Numbered from the stretch's first letter, positions 46,500 through 55,444 are shown. The stretch: 64,000 nt of DNA from Moraxella pluranimalium (GCF_002014825.1 NZ_MUYU01000012.1:6149-70148); one strand, 5' to 3'. Notes: generated by a model not told the origin, from the letters alone. A program made the numbers and translations.

Positions 46500-47378
46500 A
46501 TGCTTGAGCTATTTTCCCCTGCCAAACTCAATCTATTTTTGCACATCACCGCCAAGCGTCAAGATGGCTATCATGAGTTGCAAAGCGTGTTTCGTGCCAT
46601 TGATTTTGGCGATTGGATGAGTTTTTCGCTCATTGACGATACCGCATCACCGCTTGTCGTGCTCACAGGTGCGGACACCTTGACCGATGATATCAATGAT
46701 AATCTGATTGTCAAAGCCGTACAGCTACTTGCCAAGCACCATGCGGACAAGGCACGCCCCATCGCCATCCATCTGGACAAAAAAATCCCCACCGGCGCAG
46801 GGCTAGGTGGCGGCTCAAGCAATGCCGCCACGACACTACTTGCCGTCAATACACTATGGCAACTTGGGCTAGATACAGAGACGCTGATCGCTTATGGGAC
46901 AAAGCTTGGGGCGGATGTGCCGTTTTTTATCTTTAGCCATGCTCATCAAGCCGATGCACTAGCAATGGGGATTGGCGAGCTGTTGAGTACGCTACATCTA
47001 CCATCAGCACGCTATTTGCTACTTTTGCCACCTGACCATCTATCCACAGCGCAGTATTTTGGTCATCCATCACTTCAAAAAAACTGCCCTGTGCTCACCG
47101 ACATTGACACACGCTATGATGACTATGGCAAGGTGCTGACGGCTGAGTTTGGCAATGTGTTTGAGCCGATTGCCCTTGATAGCTCGCCTGCAACACGCAC
47201 GGCACTGGATTATCTGCGTACGCTTGAGACAGATGCCAAAGCCACCGCCCGCATGAGTGGCACAGGTAGCACGGTGTTTTTGCCCATTAGTGATGAGATT
47301 GATGATGCGACCTTGACCGCATGGCAACTGTCCGCCCCCTGTCCAAGCGTGGTGGCGATGAGTTTGTATGATTATTGA
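46500..47378 (+). CDS. ispE: 4-diphosphocytidyl-2-C-methyl-D-erythritol kinase
   Basis: GHMP-family kinase of the MEP isoprenoid pathway. The 292 residues contain SPAKLNLFLHI with catalytic K9, the ATP loop PTGAGLGGGSSNAATTL (97-113), catalytic D139 in LGADVPFFI, and ARMSGTGSTVF near the end. AGGTAAA precedes the ATG, 22 bases after lolB, in the same operon. In Pseudomonas a tRNA and prs come next; here upp follows instead. Confidence 0.95.
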   Translation: MLELFSPAKLNLFLHITAKRQDGYHELQSVFRAIDFGDWMSFSLIDDTASPLVVLTGADTLTDDINDNLIVKAVQLLAKHHADKARPIAIHLDKKIPTGAGLGGGSSNAATTLLAVNTLWQLGLDTETLIAYGTKLGADVPFFIFSHAHQADALAMGIGELLSTLHLPSARYLLLLPPDHLSTAQYFGHPSLQKNCPVLTDIDTRYDDYGKVLTAEFGNVFEPIALDSSPATRTALDYLRTLETDAKATARMSGTGSTVFLPISDEIDDATLTAWQLSAPCPSVVAMSLYDY

Positions 47379-47490
47379 GAGAAAATTATCGGTAAACTGA
47401 TGCAATTTTTGCCAAAAATTGCTATCATGACGCCATAAATCCGAGCGATTTATTTATATAATTTTAATAATACGATAATTAAGGCGTTTT

Positions 47491-48135
47491 ATGACCACTG
47501 AGCTAAATATTCAAGTTATCGATCACCCACTCGTGCGACACAAGCTATCGCTGATGCGTGAAAAAGACAGTAGCACCTATAAATTTCGCACCCTAACCAA
47601 TGAGTTAGGTCGCTTGATGGCGTATGAAGCCAGCCGTGATTTTGAAATCGAAACCTTCACCATGCAAGGCTGGTGCGGTGAAATCACAGGCGAGCAGATC
47701 AAAGGCAAGACCGTCACCGTCGTTCCTATCCTGCGTGCAGGTCTTGGGATGCTTGATGGCGTGCTAGATCTATTGCCAACCGCCAAAATCTCGGTCGTGG
47801 GACTACAGCGTGACGAAGAGACGCTTGAGCCAGTGCCGTTTTTTGAGAAATTTGTCAATGACATCGACCGTCGCCCTGCGCTCATCCTAGATCCGATGCT
47901 AGCCACAGGCGGTAGTATGGTCGCCACCATCGATATGCTCAAAAAACACGGCTGCACCAACATCAAAGCCCTAGTGCTCGTCGCCGCCCCCGAAGGCGTG
48001 CGCGCGGTCAATGAAGCGCACCCTGATGTCAAAATCTACACCGCCGCCCTAGACAGCCATCTCAACGAAGACGGCTATATCATTCCAGGTCTAGGTGATG
48101 CAGGCGATAAGATTTTTGGGACTAAGCAGTTGTAA
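47491..48135 (+). CDS. upp: Uracil phosphoribosyltransferase
   Basis: Pyrimidine-salvage enzyme making UMP from uracil and PRPP. The 214 residues start with [23 protein letters not shown] in overlapping parts; PILRAGLGM, the PRPP loop [11 protein letters not shown], and the C-terminal [17 protein letters not shown] are diagnostic. AAGG lies eight bases before the ATG. A separate promoter is likely in the 112-base gap after ispE (TATAAT at 47457-47462, without a good -35). Confidence 0.96.
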   Translation: MTTELNIQVIDHPLVRHKLSLMREKDSSTYKFRTLTNELGRLMAYEASRDFEIETFTMQGWCGEITGEQIKGKTVTVVPILRAGLGMLDGVLDLLPTAKISVVGLQRDEETLEPVPFFEKFVNDIDRRPALILDPMLATGGSMVATIDMLKKHGCTNIKALVLVAAPEGVRAVNEAHPDVKIYTAALDSHLNEDGYIIPGLGDAGDKIFGTKQL

Positions 48136-48151
48136 GTGCTTGTGAGATATC

Positions 48152-48187
48152 AAACGCAGGTTGATGATAAGACAACCTGCGTTTTTT
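48152..48187 (+). terminator. Intrinsic terminator of upp
   Basis: AAACGCAGGTTG and CAACCTGCGTTT form a perfect 12-bp stem with a 9-base loop, followed by a run of T. Confidence 0.95.
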
Positions 48188-48269
48188 TAATTTAGAAATC
48201 AAAAAGATGGCATAAACAATGTTAACTTGATATCAATTAAAATTGATAGAAACGGCATTTTATTTATGG

Positions 48270-48488
48270 TTAAACTGTATTTATTAGCCAAAATGTAACC
48301 GCTGCAATCAATGCAATCACGATACTGCCAAAACAAGCGATAGCTGCTACAATGACAGATGATGGTGGGTGACGTTTTGCTTTCTTGATAGCCTCATCAA
48401 TTTCAGCTTGCATTTTCATTCTTTCTACTGCAAACTTTTCTTTATCCACTTGTACATCACGAATAACTTTTGCAATATCAATTACCAT
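48270..48488 (-). CDS. Small coiled-coil membrane protein, unknown function
   Basis: A 72-residue protein: residues 1-40 are a charged, heptad-like helix (IAKVIRDVQVDKEKFAVERM, then QAEIDEAIKKAKRH), followed by a single membrane span at about 45-70 (VIVAAIACFGSIVIALIAAVTFWLI). GGGGGTG lies upstream of the ATG, supporting translation. It is A+T-rich compared with neighbours and stands alone between two terminators. It resembles small accessory membrane proteins found beside mobile or toxin modules, but I do not recognise a family. Confidence 0.6.
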   Translation of the reverse strand: MVIDIAKVIRDVQVDKEKFAVERMKMQAEIDEAIKKAKRHPPSSVIVAAIACFGSIVIALIAAVTFWLINTV

Positions 48489-48889
48489 TTTTTTACACCC
48501 CCATTTCTTTACGATTGTAAGAATTTAATTTGCTATCATCACTATACATAATATCACCTTTTAGCCCTACCGTCGATATGTGATATATTAGTTCACGACT
48601 GCATAGGTTATTTAGACCTCAAAAACCCATACCAATTAGGGACGATACTTGCGGGCATGATTTTCTAAGCCCGCCCTTTGTGATCATATTAATTGCTTAA
48701 AAATTCCAATCATTCGATCGTTATCATATCGATCATCACTATGCAAATACAGTGGTTATGGCTGCTTCTACAACACTTATATTGATTGCAGAACTTATTT
48801 AATGCTTTCCATCCACATAAGGCAATCCCTTGACACCCCAAACAAAAACACCATCAGCTTGAGCCGATGGTGTTTTTGCATTAGGGCAA
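48489..48889. other. Gene-poor A+T-rich stretch, possible gene remnant
   Basis: About 400 bases hold no complete gene. The minus-strand glyS terminator occupies 48844-48877. A GCGGGC/GCCCGC stem lies near 48650-48677 without a T run. On the plus strand around 48690-48800 a short frame ends QSFDRYHIDHHYANTVV and continues as a hydrophobic C-terminus before a stop; it looks like the decayed end of a protein gene, unidentified. Confidence 0.4.
48844..48877 (-). terminator. Intrinsic terminator of glyS
   Basis: AAAAACACCATC and GATGGTGTTTTT (48844-48855 and 48866-48877) form a perfect 12-bp stem with a 10-base loop and T run on the minus strand. Confidence 0.93.
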
Positions 48890-50956
48890 TTAACCTTGAA
48901 GTAAGCTAATATCCGCCACTTGCATAAACAGATTACGCACCTGTTGTAGCAGTGCTAGGCGGTTGTTTTTGAGCTTGGCATCATCGCTATTGACCATCAC
49001 GCCATCAAAGAATGCAGTCAAAGGCTCTGACAGGCTTGCCAAAGTCGTCAAAATCGCTTGATAATCAGCGGCAGCCTGTAGTGGCGCAACCGCCGTTTGG
49101 GCAGATTTTACCGCATCGAACAGTGATTTTTCGGCAGTTTCGACCAATAGCGATTCATCGACCGCATCACTGACAGCGACATCGGCTTTGGCTAGGATAT
49201 TGGCGACACGCTTGTTATTCTCCGCAAGTGTGCCCGCTTGTGGCAGACTGCGGAACACTTCGACCGCACGGATACGGTCATCAAAATCCATCGGCACATC
49301 AATATCCATCGCTTGCACCGCTTGGATGGTATCGACCGCCACGCCTTGCTCACTGTACATCGCACGATAGCGGGCATTGATAAAGTCCATCACTTCATCA
49401 AAGGTCTTGGCAGCATCGCTAAGCTTATCGCCGTAGCCTGCCAATGCCTGACGAATCAGCTCGCCAAGGCTTAAGTTTAGGCGTTTTTCGATCAAAATAC
49501 GCAGTACACCAATCGATGCACGGCGCAAGCTGAATGGGTCTTTTGACCCTGTTGGAATCTCACCAATCCCAAAAATCCCAACGAGCGTATCAATGCGATC
49601 CGCCAAAGCAAGGGCGGTGCCGATGTCGGTGGCAGGCAGTTTGTCACCGGCAAATTTTGGCAAATATTGCTCTTCAATGGCATCTGCCACCGCCGATGGC
49701 TCGTTATTTAGGCGAGCATAGTAAGTACCCGCCACGCCTTGTAGCTCAGGGAACTCACCGACCAGCGTACTGGCAAGGTCGCATTTTGACAAATGCGCGG
49801 CGCGGATGGCGTACTCAGAATCAGCACCAATGTGGGTGGCAATCATCGCAGCCAAGCTTGCGATACGCTCTGATTTTTCCCAAATCGTGCCAAGTTTGTC
49901 TTGGAAAATGCGATTTTTTAGGTTCTCGGTTAAGGCAAATAGGGGCTGTTTTTGGTCTTGCAAAAAGAAAAACTCAGCATCTGATAAGCGTGGGCGTACG
50001 ACTTTTTCGTTACCAAAAATCACTTGGCTTGGATCTTTACTTTCAATATTACTAATAAATACAAAGTAAGGCAGTAGCTTACCATTGGTATCCGTCAAGC
50101 AAAAATACTTTTGATCCGCCTGCATGGTGCTAATTAGGGCTTCTTGAGGTACTGCCAAGAAACGCTCTTCAAAGCTTGCCCGTAGTGCCACTGGCAAATC
50201 CACCAGTGCTGTGACTTCATCAAGTAGCTCATCAGGTACGATGGCAACCGCACCAACTTCATCAGACAGCTTGGCGACTTGTTCTTTGATAGATGCTTGA
50301 CGCTTATCAAAATCAGCGATGACTTTGGCATTATGTAGCACAGATTCATAGTCATCAGCATGACTAATTTCAACAAAATCTGGCGCATGAAAACGATGTC
50401 CACGGGTCAGATTACCCGCCTTATGCCCTTGGATAGTGGCGTCAATCACCGCATTATCCGCCATCAGTACCACCCACTGCACAGGGCGGACGAATTCTTC
50501 TTTGCTCGCTCCTGAACGCATACGCTTGGCAATCGGCAAGTCATCTAGGGCTTTTTGGAAAATGGCAGGCAACAGCTCGGTGGTTGGCTTACCTTGCACC
50601 ATCAATTCATAGCCGATATAGTCGCCCTTGTCGGTGCTGATGGTGATGATGTCATCTTTGGTGATGCCAAGTCCGCTTGCAAAGCCAAGACCTGCTTTGG
50701 TCAGATTGCCATCGGCATCAAAAGCCGCTTTGATAGCAGGGCCGCGCTTTTGTTCGGTGCGGTCAGGCTGTTTGTCGCTGATGCCGACGATTTGTAGTGC
50801 TAGACGGCGTGGCGCAGCAAAAGGCTTAATCGCTTGATAAGTGATATTTTGGCTATCCAAGGCGGCTTTGACATTGTCCGTCAAGGCATCACGCAAGGTC
50901 TTTAGGTTTTTTGGTGGCAACTCTTCGGTGCCAAGTTCAAATAGGATTGTGGTCAT
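48890..50956 (-). CDS. glyS: Glycine--tRNA ligase beta subunit
   Basis: Beta subunit of the bacterial alpha2beta2 glycyl-tRNA synthetase, needed for tRNA binding. From ATG 50956 (GGA seven bases upstream) it has 688 residues, matching the E. coli length of 689, starting MTTILFELGTEELPPKNLK, with the FVRPVQWVVLM, TRGHRFH and LTALVDLPVALRASFE-type blocks and the C-terminal anticodon-binding region (DDRIRAVEVFRSLP). The frame is open seven codons further. It is separated from glyQ by a lipoprotein gene, an unusual arrangement. Confidence 0.96.
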   Translation of the reverse strand: MTTILFELGTEELPPKNLKTLRDALTDNVKAALDSQNITYQAIKPFAAPRRLALQIVGISDKQPDRTEQKRGPAIKAAFDADGNLTKAGLGFASGLGITKDDIITISTDKGDYIGYELMVQGKPTTELLPAIFQKALDDLPIAKRMRSGASKEEFVRPVQWVVLMADNAVIDATIQGHKAGNLTRGHRFHAPDFVEISHADDYESVLHNAKVIADFDKRQASIKEQVAKLSDEVGAVAIVPDELLDEVTALVDLPVALRASFEERFLAVPQEALISTMQADQKYFCLTDTNGKLLPYFVFISNIESKDPSQVIFGNEKVVRPRLSDAEFFFLQDQKQPLFALTENLKNRIFQDKLGTIWEKSERIASLAAMIATHIGADSEYAIRAAHLSKCDLASTLVGEFPELQGVAGTYYARLNNEPSAVADAIEEQYLPKFAGDKLPATDIGTALALADRIDTLVGIFGIGEIPTGSKDPFSLRRASIGVLRILIEKRLNLSLGELIRQALAGYGDKLSDAAKTFDEVMDFINARYRAMYSEQGVAVDTIQAVQAMDIDVPMDFDDRIRAVEVFRSLPQAGTLAENNKRVANILAKADVAVSDAVDESLLVETAEKSLFDAVKSAQTAVAPLQAAADYQAILTTLASLSEPLTAFFDGVMVNSDDAKLKNNRLALLQQVRNLFMQVADISLLQG

Positions 50957-50983
50957 AGCTTTTCCGAAATTTTTCAAATAGTA

Positions 50984-51337
50984 TCAATCATCTTTTTTAT
51001 CGCCGTCATCGTCACGGTCGTTGTCCTGATTACGCTCATTATCACGATCGTTATCATTGTCATCATCATTGTCACGATCGTTGTCGTTGTCATTTTGGCG
51101 GTCGTTATCTCGGTCGTCATCACCTTGATTGCCTTGATTATCACCATCATTATCACGGTCATTATCAGCGTCGTTGGTGCGGTCGCTATCACGATCGTTG
51201 TCGCTTTGATTATCTTGACGACTGGTTTGTTCGGTAGTATCGCCCTTATCATCGCTATTATCATTACCGCCGATAAAACCACAGGCGGTTAGGAACGCAG
51301 ATAGACCTAGAACCCAAATCAGTTTCGTTGCTTTCAT
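50984..51337 (-). CDS. Asp/Asn/Arg-repeat lipoprotein inside the glyQS operon
   Basis: A 117-residue lipoprotein: signal [19 protein letters not shown] with lipidated Cys 19, then a short GFIGGND segment and from about residue 35 an almost pure Asp/Asn/Arg/Gly/Gln sequence made of degenerate DNDR/DNDG units. The DNA is correspondingly repetitive in GATAACGATCGT-like 12-mers. The ATG overlaps the glyQ stop by one base (TAATG), and glyS begins 27 bases after its stop, so it should be translationally coupled within the operon. The tail is disordered and acidic; cation binding is a guess. No family recognised. Confidence 0.75.
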   Translation of the reverse strand: MKATKLIWVLGLSAFLTACGFIGGNDNSDDKGDTTEQTSRQDNQSDNDRDSDRTNDADNDRDNDGDNQGNQGDDDRDNDRQNDNDNDRDNDDDNDNDRDNERNQDNDRDDDGDKKDD

Positions 51338-52278
51338 TATTTATTCTCCGCTTGTTCGTCTTTTGGCAACCACTTCTCCAGTGCTTCTGCCTTATGAGCT
51401 TCATCCGCCAATGGGAAGCCAAGCTTGGCACGGGCTTCAGTATAGCTCACCGCCACTTTGCGGGCGAGCGTACGCACACGCAAAATAAAGCGTTGGCGTT
51501 CGGTCACACTAATCGCCCCACGAGCATCTAGCAAGTTAAAGGTATGGCTTGCTTTTAGCACCATCTCATAAGCGGGCAGTGGCAAATTCACCGCGACAAG
51601 TCTATCCGCTTCAGCTTCATAAAAGTCAAACAGCTCAAACAGCTTATCGACATTGGCGTATTCAAAGTTATAGGTGGACTGCTCCACTTCGTTTTGGTGG
51701 AACACATCGCCATAAGTGACTTTGCCAAATTCGCCGTCCGTCCAGACCAAATCATAGACGCTATCGACGCCTTGAATATACATGGCAAGACGCTCAAGAC
51801 CGTAGGTGATTTCGCCGGTCACAGGGAAGCACTCGATACCGCCGACTTGCTGAAAATATGTAAACTGCGTGACTTCCATGCCGTTTAGCCACACTTCCCA
51901 GCCCAAGCCCCACGCACCAAGCGTTGGGCTCTCCCAGTTATCTTCGACAAAGCGGATATCATGGGTCAAGGTATCAATCCCTAACGCTTCTAGCGAACCC
52001 AAATACAGCTCTTGGATATTGGCAGGGTTTGGCTTTAGCACCACTTGGAATTGATAATAATGCTGTAAGCGGTTCGGGTTGTCGCCATAGCGTCCATCGG
52101 TCGGACGGCGTGATGGCTGGACATAGGCGGCGTTCCATTTTTCGGGGGTCAAGGCACGCAAAAATGTCGCCGTGTGAAATGTGCCTGCGCCCATTTCCAT
52201 GTCATAAGGCTGCAACACGACACAGCCACGAGACGCCCAGTAGTTTTGAAGAGTGAGAATAATTTGTTGAAAAGTCAT
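51337..52278 (-). CDS. glyQ: Glycine--tRNA ligase alpha subunit
   Basis: Class II aminoacyl-tRNA synthetase catalytic subunit. The 313 residues (E. coli 303) start [19 protein letters not shown], then [20 protein letters not shown], the motif 2 block [19 protein letters not shown] and the motif 3 region [16 protein letters not shown] in overlapping pieces. No strong Shine-Dalgarno is seen. The promoter is probably the one inside the MITE-like repeat directly upstream. Confidence 0.97.
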   Translation of the reverse strand: MTFQQIILTLQNYWASRGCVVLQPYDMEMGAGTFHTATFLRALTPEKWNAAYVQPSRRPTDGRYGDNPNRLQHYYQFQVVLKPNPANIQELYLGSLEALGIDTLTHDIRFVEDNWESPTLGAWGLGWEVWLNGMEVTQFTYFQQVGGIECFPVTGEITYGLERLAMYIQGVDSVYDLVWTDGEFGKVTYGDVFHQNEVEQSTYNFEYANVDKLFELFDFYEAEADRLVAVNLPLPAYEMVLKASHTFNLLDARGAISVTERQRFILRVRTLARKVAVSYTEARAKLGFPLADEAHKAEALEKWLPKDEQAENK

Positions 52279-52300
52279 GAGTTATCGCCCGATTTTCATG

Positions 52301-52507
52301 TAGGGCGTGTTGAACATTGATAACATTGTCACAAAATATGATAAAAATTTAATACTTTTCATCAATTTTTGCATGAAAAATGGCTAAATCTTGTTTTTCT
52401 TCGTCAAATCGTTTGTTAATATTTTAATATTAACTGCATGATTTTCCTTGAAAAACGTGCGATTTTTCTCATTTTTCATTGCAAATACCAAAGTTCAACA
52501 CGCCCTA
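52301..52507. mobile_element. MITE-like non-autonomous element with 15-bp terminal inverted repeats
   Basis: TAGGGCGTGTTGAAC at 52301-52315 is repeated exactly as its reverse complement at 52493-52507; pairing extends about four bases inward with one mismatch. The ends are flanked by TA, consistent with a TA target duplication of a 203-bp element, as in IS630/mariner-type MITEs. The interior is very A+T-rich and has no open frame. It sits 23 bases upstream of glyQ. No parent transposase is in the window. Confidence 0.6.
52338..52365 (-). promoter_or_regulatory. Candidate glyQ promoter carried by the MITE-like element
   Basis: On the minus strand TTGATG (52360-52365) and TATCAT (52338-52343) are 16 bases apart. 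Transcription would leave the element through its end toward glyQ, 60 bases away. Confidence 0.5.
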
Positions 52508-52524
52508 AAATTAAGATAAAAAAT

Positions 52525-52553
52525 AATGCCCATTGTACTAAACAACGGGCATT
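52525..52553 (-). terminator. Intrinsic terminator of the PspC-domain gene
   Basis: On the minus strand a 12-bp stem (52542-52553 with 52525-52536, one G-U pair) has a 5-base loop and is followed by ATTTTTTATC. Confidence 0.82.
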
Positions 52554-52632
52554 TTTTCCATTCTTTTTCAAGATTTTGGTGGATTTTGTGGGACATCTTT
52601 ATGGGATGTCGCAGAACAAAATTTCACACCCA

Positions 52633-52866
52633 TTACGAACGATAGACGCCATAATCTGCATACGATGCCGGTGTGGCATTTGGCATCATCAGCCACAGCA
52701 CCAAATAAATCAAAATCCCCGGCACGGCAGCGCTTGCACACGAAATGATGATAAAAGCTAGGCGCACCATCGTTGGCGACCATCCCAAATATTCAGCGAT
52801 ACCGCCCATCACCCCTGCAATCATGCGATGGTTCTGTGAGCGGTGAAGTTTGATGAGTTTTGCCAT
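52633..52866 (-). CDS. PspC-domain protein
   Basis: A 77-residue protein whose residues 1-65 form a PspC domain: KLHRSQNHRMIAGVMGGIAEYLGWSPTMVR, written here as overlapping blocks of the family signature, followed by one membrane helix IISCASAAVPGILIYLVLWLMMP. In enterobacteria PspC takes part in the phage-shock envelope-stress response, but stand-alone small PspC-domain proteins are common and of unknown role, and no pspA/B/F is nearby. GGAG lies seven bases before ATG 52866; the longer frame (to 52893) lacks a ribosome site. Confidence 0.82.
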   Translation of the reverse strand: MAKLIKLHRSQNHRMIAGVMGGIAEYLGWSPTMVRLAFIIISCASAAVPGILIYLVLWLMMPNATPASYADYGVYRS

Positions 52867-53086
52867 AAAATCACTCCGTATGATGATTGCCATAATGAAT
52901 TGTTAGTCGTTATTAACGATGACTTGCCAGCAATATGCAACTTAGGTATAATGTTAATTTGTAATATTTGTACAAAGCGTGCATTGCCAGCTGACTTGCT
53001 ACTTAGATGGTAGCTCTTATCAACAATTTCAAGCGCAAAACACCCCCTTATACAAAACACAACATAGCTTTACAAAGGATGACAAG

Positions 53087-54142
53087 ATGACAAAGGCGAA
53101 CAATGCCCTACTCATCGGTGATTTTGCCCCATTGCATTTGGGTCATCTTGCCGACATCAACGACGCCAGCAAGCTTGCCAACACCTTGCATATCGTCATC
53201 ACCGCATCTGCAGGCATTGCCACGCCAAGCGGTCGCACGCCAAATCTTAGTGATGTCGCCCGATGGGTGCAGGTGGCGTGTCAGCATTTTGCCTTTGTGC
53301 GAGTGCATACGGTGGCAAGTCTTGGCTTATCCAGTGTGGACTTTGATTATCGTAGCAGTCGCCATGCCAATCACAGCATTGATGCGATTTGCCAAGCCTT
53401 ACAGCTCGATGATGTCATCATCGCAAGCAAGCACCCTTTGAGCCAATCCACCTATCCGACCGCCATCATCGCCGCCACCTTAGATGATGGCTTGATGATA
53501 CAGACCAATCCTTTGATGAATTTTGACCGTCTTGCGCCTGCGTGTCGCTATTTTTATACGCAGACGGTGTGCATCGTCGGTGGCGAAAGCTCGGGCAAAA
53601 CCACACTCATTCATAAGCTTGCCAATCACTATGGCGCAACTGTCGCACTTGAGATGGGACGGCTTTATACACACTCACACTTAGGCGGTACGGAGCTTGG
53701 CTTACAGTACAGTGATTATCTGCCAATTGCCATCAATCACGCCAAAGCCATCACAGAGGCCACCGCTGCTGCCACCGCACCCATTACACTTGTGGATACG
53801 GATTTTGCGACGACGCAGGCATTTTGTGAAGTATATGAAAACCGCACGCACCCTGTGGTGGCAAGCCTTGCCGATAATTTTCGCTTAGATTTCACCATTT
53901 ATTTGGATAATAATGTCACTTGGGTCGCCGATGGGATGCGCCGACTTGGCGATACCAAAGCTCGTAGCCACTTTGCCCAGACGCTCCTTGATATCTTGGC
54001 TCGACATGACATCCGCCATCATGTGATTGATGATGATAATTATCACGCACGCTATCAACAAGCCGTCTTGTGGATTGATACGCACATACTTGGCAAGATG
54101 CCAACTTATTCTACACGACACCCAAAGGATGCCACCCTATGA
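53087..54142 (+). CDS. nadR: NadR-type nicotinamide riboside kinase / NMN adenylyltransferase-like protein
   Basis: A bifunctional NadR of the Haemophilus type, lacking the N-terminal HTH repressor domain of enteric NadR. From ATG 53087 (AAAGGA upstream) it has 351 residues. The N-terminal nucleotidyltransferase domain has GDFAPLHLGH with H17/H20. The C-terminal kinase domain has the P-loop GGESSGKTT (165-173), LEMGR, LQYSDY, LVDTDFATTQAFC and WVADGMRRLG, closely matching NadR kinases. The usual SxTxxR motif of the adenylyltransferase domain is not visible, so that activity may be reduced. It overlaps pnuC by four bases (ATGA). Confidence 0.88.
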   Translation: MTKANNALLIGDFAPLHLGHLADINDASKLANTLHIVITASAGIATPSGRTPNLSDVARWVQVACQHFAFVRVHTVASLGLSSVDFDYRSSRHANHSIDAICQALQLDDVIIASKHPLSQSTYPTAIIAATLDDGLMIQTNPLMNFDRLAPACRYFYTQTVCIVGGESSGKTTLIHKLANHYGATVALEMGRLYTHSHLGGTELGLQYSDYLPIAINHAKAITEATAAATAPITLVDTDFATTQAFCEVYENRTHPVVASLADNFRLDFTIYLDNNVTWVADGMRRLGDTKARSHFAQTLLDILARHDIRHHVIDDDNYHARYQQAVLWIDTHILGKMPTYSTRHPKDATL

Positions 54143-54897
54143 AAATCGCACTACTGGATAATATCACCGGCTTTGGCAAGCACGACTGGAGCGTGTACTG
54201 GGTGCTGATTTGGTTCAGCTGTGGCTTGCTTGCGTTGTTTTTTGGCTTTTGGACGACGACCGAGCAGACAGCACTCGACTGGTTTTATTTTGCGGTATCT
54301 ATCATTGGTCTATTGTGCGTCGTGGGCTTAAGCTTTCGCAAAAATATCGCAGGCAACGGGCTTGGGATGCTTGCCACCGCAGGCGAAGTGGTGGTGCAGG
54401 CGACATCAGGGGCGGTGGGCTTGATGCTTGCGCCACTGTTTAATTTCTTTAGCCATGCTTATGGGGTCAAATACTGGGCAAGCAACACCGATGCTGATGG
54501 CGATATGGTGCCAAAATCCGCCAACAAATATGTCTGGCTATTGACCGTCATCTTTATCATCGCAGGGCTTTTGCTATTTCCTGTGATTAACCGCTGGCTA
54601 CAGGCGCAGGGCTATGGTGTCATCAGTGATGATGGCAGTCGTTTTTTGGGGATGATTGACTTTTTTTGGATTAATGTCATTGGCTTTGTGCTATCCATCA
54701 CCGCACAGGCGACGATGATTTTGCGTTATTCATTCAACTGGTGGCTGTGGATTCTAGTCAATGCCGTGTGGCTCATCGTCAATATCATGACGGGCAACAC
54801 CATCTTTGCCATCCAGACAGTGATTTATCAAGTCAATGCAGTGGTGGGCTTGTACGGCTGGTATCGCAGCGAACAGCTCGCCAAAGGCATCCGCTGA
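54139..54897 (+). CDS. pnuC: Nicotinamide riboside transporter PnuC
   Basis: Seven-span inner-membrane facilitator for nicotinamide riboside, driven by phosphorylation of the substrate by NadR. The 252 residues contain seven hydrophobic segments and the family-typical blocks FSHAYGVKYWASN and NIMTGNTIFAIQTVIYQVNAVVGLYGWYRS in overlapping form, near the C-terminus. Its start overlaps the nadR stop, so the two form one salvage operon supplying NAD from exogenous nicotinamide riboside. A strong terminator follows. Confidence 0.92.
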   Translation: MKIALLDNITGFGKHDWSVYWVLIWFSCGLLALFFGFWTTTEQTALDWFYFAVSIIGLLCVVGLSFRKNIAGNGLGMLATAGEVVVQATSGAVGLMLAPLFNFFSHAYGVKYWASNTDADGDMVPKSANKYVWLLTVIFIIAGLLLFPVINRWLQAQGYGVISDDGSRFLGMIDFFWINVIGFVLSITAQATMILRYSFNWWLWILVNAVWLIVNIMTGNTIFAIQTVIYQVNAVVGLYGWYRSEQLAKGIR

Positions 54898-54902
54898 CAG
54901 CC

Positions 54903-54932
54903 AAAGACCGCCCTGTGGCGGTCTTTATTTTT
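54903..54932 (+). terminator. Intrinsic terminator of nadR-pnuC
   Basis: AAAGACCGCC-CTGT-GGCGGTCTTT, a perfect 10-bp stem with a tetraloop, followed by ATTTTTT. Confidence 0.96.
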
Positions 54933-55009
54933 TGCAAAAATCCTTTGAAAATTGCCCAAAAATTGGTACAGTATAGACAATCTTGGAAGTGTCAATAAAA
55001 GGAGTTACC

Positions 55010-55444
55010 GTGTCATTATTCGTCAGTCAAAAATCACTACAAACATGGCTCGATGACTATGCCGTCAGCCATCAAAACCCCACCAACAAATCCATCCATT
55101 GGCTATGCGTACCGGTGATTTTCCTATGTATCGTAGCGCTATTGTATCATGTGCATATTGCATTATTGGCAGTGATTGCTGTGGGCGTGCTGTTCTTTTA
55201 TTTGCGGTTATCGTTGGTGCTATTTGTGCAGATGTTAGCATTTATGGCGCTGTGCGTGATGATTGTCTATTATCTGCCGGTGTCGGTGTGGTTTTGGGTT
55301 GGGCTGTTTGTCGTCGCTTGGATTGGGCAATTTGTCGGGCATAAAATTGAAGGCGCTAAGCCGTCATTCTTTGAAGATTTGCAATTTTTGCTCATCGGCC
55401 CTGCATGGGTGGTGCATGATATGGGTCGGCGATTGGGTGGGTGA
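55010..55444 (+). CDS. Mpo1-like (DUF962) membrane protein, GTG start
   Basis: A 144-residue protein of the DUF962/Mpo1 family. Yeast Mpo1 is an Fe-dependent dioxygenase in fatty acid alpha-oxidation; the bacterial role is unknown. The conserved blocks are DDYAVSHQNPTNKSIHWLCVP at the N-terminus (the two His are probable metal ligands) and GHKIEGAKPSFFEDLQFLLIGPAWVV near the C-terminus, written here as family landmarks, with four hydrophobic segments between. AAAGGAG lies five bases before the GTG at 55010; the longer ATG frame (54983) begins before the ribosome site, so GTG is preferred. Confidence 0.82.
   Translation: MSLFVSQKSLQTWLDDYAVSHQNPTNKSIHWLCVPVIFLCIVALLYHVHIALLAVIAVGVLFFYLRLSLVLFVQMLAFMALCVMIVYYLPVSVWFWVGLFVVAWIGQFVGHKIEGAKPSFFEDLQFLLIGPAWVVHDMGRRLGG

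Noticed and set aside
51095..51292. 65-codon very hydrophobic plus-strand frame
   Set aside because: It is the complement of the Asp/Asn repeat codons, which necessarily read as Ile/Val; no independent start signal.
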